A stretch of 64,000 bases of DNA from Enoplolaimus lenunculus (taxonomy: Eukaryota; Nematoda; Enoplea; Enoplida; Thoracostomopsidae), in assembly GCA_030248215.1 (NCBI GenBank), contig JASANG010003213.1:197261-261260 (forward strand), in the 5' to 3' direction. The translations under genes and the position numbers were made by a program. The notes below the pieces were generated by a model. The model did no database searches. It was not told the DNA's origin and worked only from the letters and a program-made list of their open reading frames with translations. Numbering within the stretch: position 1 is the first letter of the stretch; each line of letters starts with the position of its first letter. Shown here piece by piece: positions 11,601-24,179 of this stretch.

Positions 11601-11912
11601 CGACTTTAAGAGTGACCAATTGTTTCAAAACGACAATTTTTTAATTTGGATTGCATAAATATCGCCATATATTTCGACTATTTGGCTAGAAAACATATTT
11701 TGAGTTTTAAGCCGAACCAATTTGTATAGCCAAAGTTTTCGAATGGCAGGAGCAGTACAGCGATACATTCCTGCCCCCGCTGGATTCGCCACTAAAACTG
11801 TTCAAAAATGTTATGTGTGACAGCTTTCTTTGTCTTTGCTCTTGTACCGTCTTCACTGTATGCTCTGTTTTATTCTTAATCATTAAGTAGTGGATATAAC
11901 GCTAAACTGATA

Positions 11913-12195
11913 CACTGTAAATTTCTGTGATTTGATTTTAACTCAGAATAAGTTGAATCACTCAGTATGAGTTTGGACTATCAGAACTCATAATATTCCG
12001 AGTTAATTCAACTCATTTTGATTTAGTTAATATAATAAACTCCCTCTGAATTAACTCAACTCTCAGAGTGAGAATCAACTCAACTCAGAGTGAAAATCAA
12101 CTCAACTCAGAGTGAGTTAATGTTTATTGTTATTAACTCACAAAAAACTAACTTTCGGTCTATGTTGATTAATTAACTCATTGGAATTTACAGTG
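11913..12195. mobile_element. MITE family A, copy 6
   Basis: Complete element with an internally repeated CAACTCAGAGTGA word. Its right end is also part of a larger tandem duplication (12160-12555). Confidence 0.8.
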
Positions 12196-12555
12196 ATAGC
12201 TTCTGCCCAGAAAACTTTGAGCTAATCGGTTGAACTCAAAAACATTAAATATTAATAAAAAGTTGCTATTCCCGAAATCGAATAACTTTCATACATTTGA
12301 ACGGCGTCGGATTTTCAAGTTAAAAACATTCTGACCAATACCAAACGGGCGAATTAACCTACAAAAAACTAACTTTCGGTATAAGTTGACTAATTAACTC
12401 ATAGGAATTTACAGTGTAGCATCTGCCCAGAAAACATTGAACTAACCGGTTGAATTGAAAAATATTAATATTAATAAAAAGTTGCTATTCCCAAATCTGA
12501 ACGGCGTCGGATTTTTAAGTCAAAAACTTACTGACCGATACCAAACGGGCCGAAG
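12160..12555. repeat. Tandem duplication of about 190 bp
   Basis: The right end of MITE copy 6 plus about 150 bp of unique flank (TCTGCCCAGAAAAC ... ACCAAACGGGC) occurs twice in direct orientation, at 12160-12352 and 12355-12550, with moderate divergence. Confidence 0.75.
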
Positions 12556-12837
12556 GCTGGACGCCGACTCGTTGCTAACCATGATGTTCAAGGGGGTCGA
12601 ATATTCAAAGGGTATGTGTGACGGTTTCGCATAAAACCGGTGCAAAAACCATTTTTAAAAGTAGCCATGGTGTTTTTGGCTTGGACTCACCCACCGTAGC
12701 TCCTCTTAGAAACGGGCCCGGGTGCCGAACTGATTATAAGAAGTGTAAGTAAAGCTAAATACACCCAAAACGGCCTGTGTTAATTATAGTGGATAGCACA
12801 CTAAGAGTTAGGGAAACTGCAGCGGTTAAGAGGCTGA

Positions 12838-13105
12838 CAAGCTTAGGCTTAGGCTTACGCTTAGCCATAGCCTTAGGTTTAGGCTTAGGCTTAGGCTTAG
12901 GCTTAGGCTTAGGCTTAGGCTTACGCTTAGCCATAGCCTTAGGTTTAGGCTTAGGCTTAGGCTTAGGCTTAGGCTTAGGCTTAGGCATAGGCTTAGGCTT
13001 AGGCTTAGGCTTAGGCTTAGGCTTACGCTTAGGCTTAGGCTTAGGCTTAGGCTTAGGTTTAGGCTTAGGCTTAGGCGTAGGCTTAGGCTTAGGATTATAG
13101 GCTTA
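12838..13105 (+). repeat. Longest interstitial TTAGGC array
   Basis: About 40 TTAGGC hexamers in one orientation with scattered variants (TTACGC, TTAGCCATAGCC, TTAGGT). A 60-bp higher-order block (TTACGCTTAGCCATAGCC plus regular hexamers) is repeated at 12850 and 12920. Flanks such as CGGCCTGTGTTAATTATAG (12772-12790) suggest a decayed family M element. It is not a chromosome end, since sequence continues on both sides. Confidence 0.85.
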
Positions 13106-13261
13106 TCTTTAAGTTTTGTGGTGTAACATATTGATTTGATAAACAAAACTTGTTGGTTTACCCCGGTCTACAAAAACCAGCGGTTGTTGTGTACAGAGTG
13201 CTTTTGCGGCTGTGTGAAATATGAGCCATCTCCAGTGCGGCTCTACTGACCCCCTCCTGTG

Positions 13262-13334
13262 AACGAAGAAAACAACAACAACATCAACAACAACAACAAC
13301 GACAACAACAACAACAACCACAACAACAACAACC

Positions 13335-13380
<46 letters not shown>

Positions 13381-13382
13381 GC

Positions 13383-13437
<55 letters not shown>
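13262..13437 (+). repeat. (CAA)n microsatellite
   Basis: About 58 CAA triplets with a few CAC, ATC or GAC interruptions. The poly-Asn, poly-Val and poly-Cys open frames here are artefacts. Confidence 0.95.
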
Positions 13438-13438
<1 letters not shown>

Positions 13439-13748
13439 TCGCGACTGCGTTTTCAACAACATTTTCAAATTCTGTTTTACAAGAAAACAAGCCGATATTC
13501 GATTTCCTCTTCTGAGCTGATCAGAAGTTTAACGGGCACAAATATCTTGAAAACAACAAAACAATATTGTATCACACTGTTTTTGCTTTGGACAGATTAT
13601 TTTTGGCCAAAAGCTCACTGGACATCGCTTAAAATACGTTTTGTGTCAGATTTGACACGCAAAAATCACACCACCTCTACCGTCAACCAGGAATTTCTGT
13701 AAAATACCGTGACACGGGTGAATAAGTTTTAAAATATATCGCCGGCGT

Positions 13749-14067
<319 letters not shown>

Positions 14068-14649
14068 TGCGCACTAAAGAAAACGAAGTAGTAAATAATT
14101 TCGAACGCTGAATTAGCACCTGCGTTTTCGCTTCCGACGGTATTTTCCCTAATTATTGTTTCTGAATAAAAGAAAAACAAATTCTATCATCATATGATAT
14201 TCAACAGGACAATTTGGTTATGTTTACTTCTCAGATATGCAGACACTTGGTTCGATTTCGCGTTTATTTGTGTTTCCGAACGTCAATTTTCATTTCTCGC
14301 AAGCAAATGATTTTACTTGCTGCTTTAAGGGGAGTACCCTGACCCACAAGCTGATTGCTATGAGCGTAAAACATACAATTCTGTAAATAGTTTTTTATTA
14401 TGCAACTGCTTCAATAGTGCCGGGTATTCGGTTTAGAAGATCGCTACTGACTAATAAATGCATGCAGTGGCCACCTGAAATTGAGTTGATTTATTTTGCC
14501 TCCGATTCTGTCAAATGTCACCCTTCCCTTGAACTATAATATATACATGAGTCGTTTTACGTTCCAAGAAAAGAAAGTACATTAAAATATATTTACGCTA
14601 GATCGCACAAACATAAGCCCATGTTCCTATTAGTGGTGTTCAGGTTCCA

Positions 14650-14935
14650 GCCGCGGATCCAGAAATTTCTGACGGAATGCACGCTCGTAAATGTTTTGAA
14701 ACGCAATTTTTCACCAAAAAAATTTTCCGACGGGAAATTGTAAAGTAGACACCATATAATTTTTTAAACAAAAACTTTCTGAGAGGGAAATTGTAATGTA
14801 GGCGGACCTTATCATTTCATACAAAAAGGTTTCTAAGCGGAAAAATAGTAAGGTATGGACCTTAACATTAAAATACCAAAAAATTTCTGACACGGGCGTA
14901 CGCCTACCCAACCCCGCCTGGATCCGCTAATGCCG
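14650..14935. mobile_element. GCGGATCCAG-ended element (MITE-like)
   Basis: Starts near CCGCGGATCCAGAAATTT and ends with the inverted CTGGATCCGCTAATG. The interior has internally repeated AATTTCTGA and GGGAAATTGTAA words. The end sequence resembles those of hAT MITEs, but no clear target duplication was seen. Confidence 0.5.
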
Positions 14936-16140
14936 CCTTCTCAACAGACAGGAATAGACTAGGCTTAAATTTCGACTTATTGTTTGTTTGGGCATAGGCT
15001 ACATTTGTTTTAGACTTGTGTTTATTACGCTTGAGGAGGTTTAAACTTAGGAATATTTTTGGTTGTTACATTGTTAAAATTGATCCACTTTTTTATCTTA
15101 ATGGATTACACAGGGTCGGAACTAAAAATGTATTTTCAACTGTACAGAAATCTATGTTTATTCATGTATATTACTGTGTAAATGCGACGCACACAGTTGA
15201 ATTGCGTCAATTTTTGCGTTTGATGACTGGATATCGCACCTGATTTACCATTACTTTCAATACACAAACGTAGCAGGAAACCTTTTCTGTACTTAACGAT
15301 CAAACTTTGCTGCTTCCTTGAACCTTCTGCATTTCGAAAGGAAACTAAGCCGGATGTGGCTGTCCCCCCCAACACCACACTAAGCTGTTCATTATTAAGA
15401 CAGTCAGAATCGCTGATAAAGTACTTTTAGACTGTTTTGGTGTATGAAAAGAAAGTCACTTTCGAGTCATGAGCTCATAGGTTCTGCGTCATGGATAATT
15501 CAAATGTGCCCTTTATAATTTTGAGATAATTTATAAATACGAAATCATCATTCCGATAAATATCAAGCTAAACTGAAGTTTTCTAATTTTGGCATGTTTT
15601 AAGTTTAAGAAATGAAAAATTTAAATCATTATGCAGGAATGTGGTTCAATATTTTAACTCAGGTATGAATAGGTACAGAATTTGTTTTGTCACGTCCGGC
15701 TACTTTAATGGTGAAACAATGCAAATTATTCAAAAATTAGTTTTACATAATAGCATTTCAGATATCCGGATACACGTTTCTTTTCGGTGACTAAACGTGC
15801 TCTGGGCCGCTGCAGTTGTAACGTGAATCCTGCATTAAACCTAAGCCTAAGCTTAACCCTGTGGCAGGCGAAAGTGCACAAGATCATGATTGGTTTTTGC
15901 TATTTTATAGGTACATCTTCCTTTCTGCTAAATCATAAATCAGTAAATAGGTCTCATAAATACTAAAAATCTAATTTTGCTAAAGCGTCAAATGTTCACA
16001 AACCCGTAAATTTTGTTGCCAACTTTCTTTCATAATTCAAATAGTAAATATACGTTTCAATTATTCAAAACGTTGAGCCAAAACTTAGCTTATACGACAA
16101 ATTGAATTCGAACTACAAAAAAACATTGGCTACTTTGAGT
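14936..16140. other. Intergenic, no gene seen
   Basis: AT-rich single-copy-looking sequence. A fragment at 15800-15860 pairs the inner end of the Harbinger-like element (TAACGTGAATCCTGCA) with a few CCTAAG hexamers. Confidence 0.45.
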
Positions 16141-16670
16141 AGTGGCGTCGTTCAAACTGTTGCACGGGATCGTTCGTCAATCCAATCCACATTCTACGGC
16201 CATATTAGGATACTAAATGGCAGAATCGACCGTTTACCGATTCCATATGAAGAACCACATTTTTGTGGATTTCCTGTGTAATCCTCACGAAACCACGGAT
16301 ATTTGTACGTCCCTGACTGGTGCAAACGAATGTAACTGAATTTTTTACCGTCATGCACAGACAGATCCAAGCGGCGTTCCAGGACTTGCCCCCATCAACA
16401 TAGATCAAAACCGAAAATGTTGAATGATTTAGTACTTAAATTTCGTTTGGCTTCTCGCTCGCTTCGTTCGCGTACTTGTTTCAATATATACAATACGGCA
16501 TTTGATGTAAGTTTCTGGATTCACGGAAGGTAGTACTTGCAATTTACAGGGTTCAACTCAAACTTTCCACTGAATAAAGAGATCAGAATTTACTTCGCCT
16601 CCGGATCAAGCAAATTTCATACACCTCTGACTCGAGTTTGTAGTAGTTTTGTAATCAACATCAATTTGTT

Positions 16671-17540
16671 GGGCCAATGTAAAGAACAGGGGCGGAACAG
16701 TATTATAAGCATATTCATAAGCCTAAGCCTAAACCTAATGCTGGATTCACGTTATATATAACCGGGGCAGGCGGGACACGATTTGTCCCATGTTGATTCG
16801 ACGTCAACGTTAAAATTCGGGGTCTTATATCGGGTCAACGGGTAAAACTCGAATGTCATATGACATAGCTTACAAACAACCGCACTCAAATGATCAATGT
16901 GTACAAGGGACGGTATGTCACGTGATAACATTTATGCGAATATCATATGATAGTCCAAAATTTCAACGAATATCATATGATATTCAGCGGGACAATGTAA
17001 CCTTTGGGTGCTAATAAATGAATGAAAAGTTGGGCGGTAGCGGCACAAATCTATACACGCCTGCATATCGTTCCCGACACAAAATCGCTTAAAACCACAG
17101 CTTCATAATTCAAAAATTCAAATTTCAAATTCTAGTATCATATGCGATATTCAACAGGACAATTTGAGTATGTTACTGCAAATATGCAGACATTTGAAAA
17201 TATATGATATGATTTTGGCAGATAATACCTCGAGTATATGATATTGAAGAACAGAAGGTGACCCACACATGTTAATAGCAGACAAATACATATTTTGATT
17301 GCGATATAAGGTCTATATGCAGACAAAATGTTACCCGATAGTCTAATCGGGACAAAACGTGTCCCAAGCTGCCCCAGTTATAACGTGAACCCCGCATAAG
17401 CCTCAGCCTAAGCGTAAGAATTAGCATATTTCTAAGTCTACGCATAAGCCTAAGCCAAGCAAAAAAGTCCATTAAAGCTTAAACTTACTCTGTTCTAGTC
17501 TCGCAGAAAAACGTTCCGCCCCTGATCTTTACATGGGTCG
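16671..17540 (+). mobile_element. Family M element split by another element
   Basis: The left part (16671-16738, GGGCCAATGTAAAGAACAGG plus hexamers) and the right part (17397-17540, hexamers then GTTCCGCCCCTGATC ending ACATGGGTC) belong to one element, interrupted by the 16739-17396 insertion. TTTGTTG is present next to both outer ends. Confidence 0.8.
16739..17396. mobile_element. Harbinger-like TIR element inserted in family M element
   Basis: Imperfect TIRs of about 45 bp: TGCTGGATTCACGTTATA at the left and, inverted, TGCGGGGTTCACGTTATA at the right, both continuing into GGGACA..TTTGTCCC. It is flanked by TAA on both sides (16736-16738 and 17397-17399). A 3-bp TWA duplication is the PIF/Harbinger habit. 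The interior has several ATCATATGATATTC words and no transposase. Related scraps lie at 14175-14240 and 60105-60125. Confidence 0.65.
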
Positions 17541-18415
17541 TTTGTTGCATGACAAGCGGTCGATAAAAATTATAAGCCAACAGCTCATTGAGCTGTCAAC
17601 TTGTCACTTTGACACTCCGACATCTGGACGACCAGACCCGCCTAACCCTAAGCCGGCTACAAACTATCGGACCGATAAGCTTGGAGAATTAGGAGACGAG
17701 TTGTCGGGTCGAAGAATTATCGAGGTCAACGAAGTGTCGGGCTGCAAGTTGACTTTTAACTCGCTGCAGAGCAACGAATCATGGTGATACCGTACCTGTC
17801 ACATTCGGTTGCATTCCGAACAGGTAATGTCAAATGCATGAACGTTTTGTTAAATATATTGTTTATGTCGCAGGCCAATGTGCTATTCAGGCCACTTATC
17901 AATTGTCCTAGGCCCAATGTCATCTGAGCAAATAGCATATTGGCTTAGGCCAAATAGCGATTTCAAGATGTAGCACAACAACAGTGATGTAAAACTCACG
18001 CTGATTGGTTACCGGTGTTGCGTCTGTCCAAATAATCAAATCTGATTTGTCTATTAGTTTAATACCATTTTAGCATAGGCGAAACTGTTATTACGCAAAA
18101 TAGCAGATTAGCCTAGGCCAATTAGTAATTTGCCTGAATAGCAGATTGGCCTACGACATATATATTGGCGATGGCAATAACAAGATACCAAATATAAAAC
18201 AAACATATTCGATTTGCAATTTGTAGTAGAATATTAATTTCAAAATGCTACTGAACACCAGAGCCAACCATCTGGTTGTGTTTGCCAGCTTTAGGCAAAA
18301 TTGACCAGATTTCAAATAAAAATCTGTAAATAAAAGTTTTATCTCGGATTAAAATAAAACAGACAGCGACTGTTGATAGCAAAATTGATTTTAACCAGTT
18401 TTAATTTTTCGCCAA

Positions 18416-18640
18416 TGTACAGGGCCGAAACAGTAGGGTCCTTGTATAGAACAAGGCCGGAACAGTAGTAACTATAAGCATATTCCTAAGTCTAGGCGTA
18501 AACTTAAGGATAAGCCTATTACCTAAGCCTAAGCGTTAGAAAACGCCTATTACATAATCTTAAATGTAAATGTCAACCTATACCGAAGCCTAAGCAAAAA
18601 AATTTAGTCTAAAGCTTGTGCTTACCTACACTATTCCTTC
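18416..18640 (+). mobile_element. Decayed family M copy
   Basis: The left TIR is present twice in direct orientation (18416-18445 and 18449-18478), then degenerate CCTAAG hexamers, then AGTCTAAAGCTTGTGC. The right end is missing. Confidence 0.65.
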
Positions 18641-18649
18641 TTGACGCCC

Positions 18650-20460
18650 TTTTTTAAAACTAAGCTTAAAACGCAAACCACTGCAGTATTAAACTGAATA
18701 TTTTTCATTAACCCTTGTCACATGAACATTTTTAAATCAGCTTAAACTATCGAGTTAAACGTGCGTTCACTCAATAAGTACAAACTTCAAAGCTTACAAA
18801 TTAATTTAAAATTTCACGAGCTTAATTTTAGAAATTTAAACTGCTGAGTGGTGGCATTTAAAAGTTGTTTACATTTTGTTAATAAACTTCACTGGACATA
18901 GTAGAAACAGAAGTAGTTACTACATCTTCGCTATAAAAATTTCAGCTCGCATAAAGGATACCAAGACAACAGTCAATGACGCAATTTTCGGTTTCAACCA
19001 AAAACATATGTGTATATACTGCAAAAAATAGTAAGTCAAATGGTTACGGTTGCGATCTCAACGGGTACCTCTGCGGACGGATCCGTATAGTATCTAAAAT
19101 TCAGGATCGTTGTAGAGATGTGGATATGTCCATCATCTCGTATAGGTTCGAAAACTTAGTATGTGACATCGGGTGAGCACCGAATTCTGGTGTGAGATGC
19201 TTTTCTGCACAGTATAATGTGAGTTGATCAGAAAAGGGCGGGTAGACCCTGAAAGCGTCGCCACTGATCTGTGGAATCGCTGTCCGGTAGGCCCAAAGCT
19301 CGGTGGGTGCAGAACTTGAAGGCTTTAGATCGAGGGGCCTGCTTGCGGTGTCGGACATGCGGTAATGAATAAGGTAAAATCGGGATAACTCAATAAATCT
19401 TGTGAGGCGAGCATTTGGGTGTTTTAAGCGTGAAATAGTATTGAAACGGATAGAATTGACTTGATTAAGTCCTTTTTCATTCGGTTTGCTAAGTTTTAAG
19501 TACTTTTGACAAGGTTTTACTCGGCTGAAAATATCGAACTTACTAGTATAAGAGTTGATTAACTCTGAAAGACTAAATAGTTGTTATAACTATTTGTAAA
19601 CGTTCTAAAAAGTTTAGCCCAAGCTGGATTCAGCTTGGGCAGGGCAGATTTGCCCGGTTTTGCCCTAAAACTTATAAAAACTGCGGAAGATTTTCCCTAA
19701 AATTTTATAAAATTAGACAGCAATTGATGATGCATAGCTATAGTGTGTGTTGAATAAATTCTCTTGTTATTCTGTATTGTGTAAATTGATTAGTTTACGT
19801 TGTTTTATTAGTGTTAGTTTTAAAAGATTTGTGTATTACGTGTATTATGTAGTGTTGTCTTTTGTGCATAGTTAGTGGTGGTTTTGTTTAGCGGATATTT
19901 CAGTTTTGGCGGTATAATTCTGGACGAGAATAAGGTGTATACGCATGGGTTTAGTTTGTGGAGTCGGTTTCTTCAAATTTGGGAGTTTTTGAAAATGGTG
20001 AAACTTAGGAAAATAACTGGTCCGGGATCCGCGGACCGGTTATGCAAAATAGTTATAAATTTAGAAGGGTGCGTTTAAATCTGTCCAGCAAAAAGGATTG
20101 ACTTTTGGTTGGTGAAAAGTTTGCGATTTACTTTGTTAGTTTTCGTTCTGTTTTCTATATGACTTCGAATTCTGCAGTTGCACAGGCCGCCCGCTTGCGA
20201 TCGCGGGTGGGTTGGTCCTGAGCAACTGGTATAGATTTCTGTGGTTGGACAGTTTTGCAACACCCGTGCTGGGCAGGTTTAAGCGCCGATCGGCCCGATC
20301 TGCCACCGTTACCGATTCCTACATTTTCAACACCGGAGATAATAGTAAGTGTATTTTACGATCTATTTGTGTGTAGAATTGATTGCCGGATTCGGAATCT
20401 GATAGGTTTTAACCCAATTGCATTCAGGTTACCTACAATATTTATGTGATAAAACTAGTC
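18650..20460. other. Intergenic, no recognised gene
   Basis: An 85-residue minus-strand frame (19358-19101, beginning ATGTCCGACACC) and a short plus frame overlap each other; neither resembles a known family. From about 19600 the sequence changes character, with GGGCAGGGCAGATTTGCCC at 19637 and TG-rich text to 19880. Confidence 0.4.
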
Positions 20461-20472
20461 TAATTGATAAAA

Positions 20473-20743
20473 ATGGCTCAAAAGCCTGACCAAAGAAAAC
20501 TAGTGCCGTCCTTTCAAACTCTGGGAGTGGACATACGCGCAACATGCTCAACGTCTACGGATCTCAACCCTGATGCAGACAAATTCCGTCCTTCCAACTC
20601 CGGTGTTCGGCAGACGATCGCTCTGCCGGCACCGGTGCCCAAATCAGCAAGCGCACCTAGTGCGGAACGGGAAACCGACGAGGTAATTGTCAGACAGTTG
20701 TTTACATGTTATTTTGTTAGTTTTTCAACTCTCTTTCTGCCAT
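20473..20743 (+). CDS. Unidentified short ORF, possibly a first exon
   Basis: Starts at ATG 20473 and reads MAQKPDQRKLVPSFQTLGVD onward. It is hydrophilic, Pro/Ser/Ala-rich and open to 20743. A GAG|GTAATT donor-like site after residue 70 (about 20682) would remove the hydrophobic tail. Composition up to that point looks coding. No family was recognised. It may belong to the same unit as the GC-rich block that follows, possibly a mobile element. Confidence 0.3.
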
Positions 20744-20919
20744 AAATGGCCTTGACTGCCAGTGCATTTACATTCTTTCAATAAAGTGTTCACAAAACTG
20801 GCGTAGTTATTGTAAGCTAACTCTAACTGCCTCCACGAAATTTGTATCCAATATCTAGCCCACATTTTTCGATTATTTACCCTGAATGCGAATTAGACAC
20901 ACACACATAAGAGTTATAG

Positions 20920-21760
20920 GCGTAACTTGGGCTGATCTGCCCGGGGCGAGGTGGATAATCGCATAACTGGCGGGTAATGATTTCTTGCGTTTCTTCTAGT
21001 TAAAGTGCTTAGTCGAGTAATTTTAGTTAACCCTAAGTTAGTATTGCGCACTTAAGCCTAAGTTTAGTTAAAACCTCTTAGCTTAAGTTATTATTCCCAT
21101 TGGGACGGTGCGCGGCTCGCCGTCATGCAGCCGGACGGGTCCGCCAGGTATCCGGTCATCCACCTGGTGTGTAATGTGCAAGCTGTGATTACGGCCTGTT
21201 TTATCGGCCCGGTTCCGTAGAAGTCCCCCATCTTTGTTGTGGTAGTGATTCTTGATTGTTTCGGTCCCGTGTAAGCCCACCGTAATAGCTGGGAGGTCCC
21301 GCCTTCATCTCTCAGGGTGGCAGTAAAAGGGGCGTTTTATCGTAGCACCCCAGAAATCGTCGCGGCGTATCCTCCATCGGAACCGGACCCGCGGCTTTGC
21401 CGCCTAATAAAGGCGGCTAGGATTCGGCTGATCCACTCATAGGGGTGTAACCAGTGAGCGTGATCACTCGGTGTTTAGGGGCGTCCGTCGGGGAGTTTGG
21501 CTATCCAGTGCGCAACATCCGCTGGATGGAAACTCGTTGGCGGGATCCACGCTGGCGAGTTTCCTGAATGCGGGTGGGACGGCCACTCTTTGTCGGGGGT
21601 CCCGGCTCTGTTTGTTCGCTCTTACTGTGTGCACACTGGACCCTATGGACTTCGCGATTACTTCCAAGGATGTCGACCCAGGATGTACCCACTCCGGACA
21701 TGGGGAGACCTCTCGTCCTGGTTAAAGGTTAACATCTAGTAAAGTTAAAGGAACTGAGAG
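20920..21760. other. GC-rich block of unknown identity
   Basis: Markedly more GC-rich than its surroundings, with short overlapping frames on both strands and hairpins such as GGCTTTGCC and CACGGTGCTAAAGACCGTG (21851-21869). It does not read as rRNA, tRNA or a known protein. A foreign or mobile origin is possible but unsupported. Confidence 0.4.
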
Positions 21761-21889
21761 TGGGCAGCATTCAATTTCCACCTTTATCTTTACAATCGTC
21801 TGCGTCTAAGCTATTAATAGCTCACGCCGATAAATTGTTGGATTAGGTGAAACACGGTGCTAAAGACCGTGTGCGGAAAATACGTCCGT

Positions 21890-22079
21890 GACAAAATTGA
21901 CTCTCTCCGAATAGGCTCTACGAGACTACACAAACGGAGTCAAGTTCGGTTCCGCCAGAATTAAATTCGAGTCACTGAGTCGCACGTTTGACTCTGGCGG
22001 AGTAGAATTTGACTCAATTTGTGTAGTCCCGTGGAGCCTACTTCGGAGAGAGTCAATTTGACTCACCATTTTTGCAGTT
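21890..22079. mobile_element. MITE family B, copy 2
   Basis: Both arms of the palindrome are present. The extreme left end is eroded; the right end reads CCATTTTTGCAGT. Confidence 0.7.
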
Positions 22080-22199
22080 TAGTTTGAACATTTTACGCAG
22101 GAGTCACAATAATTCATTTACAGGGCGACAGCAAAATGATCCTATATTCCAAGTAATTAATTTGTGCACCTTGTCAATTCCTGGCGACTGACATTTAGT

Positions 22200-22562
22200 T
22201 ACCGAAGTTAGAGGAGGGCTAATATATATTTGAACTCTTCAGAGGGTACCAACTTGTTATTTGGTTCCGGACTGTTATTTATTTTTAACCCGATCTCCGC
22301 CGCCGTTAGTTACTGGTATTCGCAACTATTTGTTAAATGAAACATTTATTTGTCTTGTTCAAAAGCTTGAGCGATAATGCAATAGTTATACTTTAGGAAT
22401 GTACCTACTTTCAAACTTAGGTATGCTTTAAAGTGTCGAACTATATTTTATTTGATCCTGGAGTCATTTATGCACTACAATTATTAATAATTGACATTTA
22501 TGGACTCTAATTAAATTAGGATTTAGAGGCTCTATCCGCTTATGCACTCTTATTAAGGATAC
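22200..22562. repeat. Dispersed repeat R, copy 2
   Basis: Aligns along most of its length with copy 1 (AGAGGGTACC, AGCTTGAGCGATAATGCA and GAGGCTCTATC occur in the same order). Confidence 0.6.
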
Positions 22563-23039
22563 AAACTATTATTGCCCATTATACTTATTCGTGTCAGTGA
22601 TATTTTAACGGGCGTAACAGTACATTAAGTGTATTCCTAAGCCAACGTTGCGTACCATGTCAATTCCTGGTGATTGACACGTCATTTAATCGAGGTAGAC
22701 CGGAATGAAATTGTTTATTGAAACTTCTGAATATCATTTTAATTTTTGCTCTGAAATTAATTTCAAAATAAATTTAATTCCAGACTACGGATGAATAAAA
22801 TTAATTCTATTCCAATCTGCCTAAGAATGAAAAAAATATATTCCAGACTACGCTGTAAATTAATAATTAATAAATTACAAATACTCCGTCAATATGTTTT
22901 AACTTTAATGTTAAGGTCCCGTCAATTTGAGTTGTAAAAACAGAAAATATTCGAAGAATTGAATTTAAAACCAATTTCAAAATAATGAAACCATATATAT
23001 ACACGTTTTGATATAGAAGATACATCTTCCTGTCAGTAC

Positions 23040-24164
23040 TATAGATGGGCACCAGATATCCGGATATGAAAAATATCCGAATATGTATCCGACATGAAAC
23101 GTGTATCCGGATATCCGAAATGCTTTTGTCTACAAATTTTTTTTTAAATAATTTGCATGGTTTCACCGCCAAAGTAGCTGGAGCTGACGAAGAAAATTCT
23201 GTATCCAAACCTCAGTCAGAATATTAAACCACATTCTTGCAGAATTGTTACATGATGATTCAAAATCTTTATTTCTTAAGCAAAAATTGTAAGAATAGAA
23301 GCCTCTACTGCCTTAAAAGTAACATGGGCCTGATTTTTTGTTGAATTCGATATACGGCTGGGTTTCACATAAAGTACCTTATAATTTTCCCGCTAAGAAA
23401 TTTTTTTGGAGAAATATTGCGTTTCAAAATATTTACCATCCTGCCCATTTAGAAATTTCACTGAAAGTGCGACACCAGTATAAGTAAGGTGGGCTGATGT
23501 TTGTACGACTTAGAGTATTAAGTGTATTTCAATCGGGTTCTTTGTTCTTGGAACTAAATCGATACAAGTATATATAGTTCGAGGGAAGCGTTATATTCGA
23601 TGGAATCTCTATTGCATTGGTTTAAGGCAAAGGACAAATAAACACAATTTTAAGTTGTCAACGCAAGTATTTATTTAGTAGTCTGTAGCAATCTTCTAAA
23701 CTGAATACCCAGAACCATTGAGGTAGTGTAGTGACTAGTGAGCGACCCGAATAAGAGGGGGACTGATATTTATTTGACCTCTCCAGAGGGTACGGACTGT
23801 TATTTATTTTTATCACGTCCTCGCCACACTTCCTTTACACATATATCCGGTATGTAACTAACCCTTGAATTGAATGTATTTGCCTTGTATCAAAAGCTTT
23901 AGCCATAAAGCAAGGTTATTAATATTAGGAACGTACTTTGAAAACTTAGTACACTTCAAAGTTTTGAACTCAATTTGCTTGAGGGTGTCCTTTAGAGCAA
24001 CAAGTTAAAACCAGTGCTTAAGAAACGAAAATCGAGGCTTGGAAACTCAAAAAACACAGAATCGAGCTTCGGATATCCGAAATAGAAAATTTCATTTCGG
24101 ATATCCGGATAAATATGCGGCAAGAATTGCCGGATATAAAAAAAATATCCGATGCCCATCACTA
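23040..24164. mobile_element. hAT-like non-autonomous element, 1.1 kb
   Basis: Ends TATAGATGGGCA and, inverted, TAGTGATGGGCA, with an exact 8-bp duplication GTCAGTAC on each side (23032-23039 and 24165-24172). Eight-base duplications mark the hAT superfamily. Sub-terminal regions are rich in ATCCGGATATCCG words in both arms. Dispersed repeat R copy 3 lies inside (23745-23995). No transposase frame was seen, so it would need a transposase in trans. Confidence 0.85.
23745..23995. repeat. Dispersed repeat R, copy 3 (nested)
   Basis: Contains AAGAGGGGGACTGATATTTA and CCAGAGGGTACGG. It lies within the 23040-24164 hAT-like element, so that element either carries repeat R or was hit by it. Confidence 0.6.
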
Positions 24165-24179
24165 GTCAGTACACTTATA

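Noticed and set aside
12838-13105. True telomere or chromosome end
   Set aside because: Arrays are interspersed, short, in both orientations and flanked by unrelated sequence; the ends belong to a transposable-element family.
13109-13702. Poly-Asn, poly-Val, poly-Leu and poly-Cys open frames
   Set aside because: Products of the (CAA)n microsatellite on both strands.
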